Shown in pieces: positions 63,958-64,000 of a DNA stretch of 64,000 bases. Under the pieces are notes generated by a model, which did not search any database, was not told the origin of the DNA, and saw only the letters and a list, made by a program, of their open reading frames with translations. The stretch spans positions 4,241,501 through 4,305,500 of the forward strand of contig NZ_CP130831.1 of the NCBI RefSeq assembly GCF_030549525.1, given 5' to 3'. The DNA is from Stenotrophomonas sp. 704A1. GTDB taxonomy: Bacteria > Pseudomonadota > Gammaproteobacteria > Xanthomonadales > Xanthomonadaceae. Position 1 is the first letter of the stretch. Each line of letters starts with the position of its first letter. A program made the translations under genes and the position numbers.

Positions 63958-64000
63958 CGTCGTCGGTTCGGTGCTGGGGCGGTGAGGAGGGCCATTATCG

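Overview
The window comes from a GC-rich gammaproteobacterium of the Xanthomonadaceae, most likely Stenotrophomonas (S. maltophilia group). The reasons are the rhlB/trxA/rho arrangement with long Xanthomonas-type extensions, the clp-speD divergent pair, a Xanthomonas-type TonB-dependent receptor, a smeIJK-like efflux operon with two adjacent RND pumps, and many intergenic GTAG-ended palindromes of the kind called SMAG/REP elements in S. maltophilia. It is ordinary chromosome: no prophage, insertion sequence, plasmid function or CRISPR array was seen.

Layout. 1-5400: end of ftsE, a nested tandem array of palindromic repeats, rhlB, and divergent trxA and rho. 5475-13986: a carbohydrate-uptake locus (secreted family 3 glycosidase, LacI-type regulator, large TonB-dependent receptor, cupin-like protein) with several copies of one palindromic operator. 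14086-19350: a diguanylate cyclase, two tandem TonB-C-like secreted proteins and aceK. 19504-21810: a four-gene operon with a Ras-like GTPase and two roadblock proteins. 22114-28363: monomeric isocitrate dehydrogenase, a lipoprotein, a LysM protein, queF, two long palindromic elements and a secreted M20 peptidase. 28552-36252: smeIJK-like efflux operon. 36489-43779: siderophore-type receptor, YccS-like membrane protein, a short-chain dehydrogenase, and an MFS/acyltransferase fusion.

43864-45839 is the most novel-looking part: two translationally coupled cupin/HEAT-like proteins followed by a 40-codon peptide gene with its own ribosome binding site and a downstream hairpin. It could be a small peptide-modification (RiPP-like) cassette, but this is inference. 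45915-55475 holds a CD225/DUF2752 pair, ampE, nudC, an erpA-bactofilin operon, a DUF4126 protein, and a two-component pair made of a REC protein with degenerate GGDEF and EAL domains and a hybrid histidine kinase. 55477-63957 is mostly housekeeping: bfr, bfd, rppH, tRNA-Met, tRNA-Gln, rpsI-rplM, coq7, sugE, speD, clp, a TauE/SafE transporter, a HAD phosphatase and trpC.

Regulatory themes. Cyclic-di-GMP signalling recurs (active cyclase, degenerate GGDEF-EAL protein, Clp). A full match to the sigma-54 promoter consensus lies upstream of clp and a weaker match upstream of the GTPase operon. The glycosidase operator overlaps its own promoter. A terminator just in front of sugE, preceded by a hairpin with an ACGA loop, suggests leader control. 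Several start codons are GTG or TTG and were chosen by ribosome binding site and family alignment from memory; no database search was possible.
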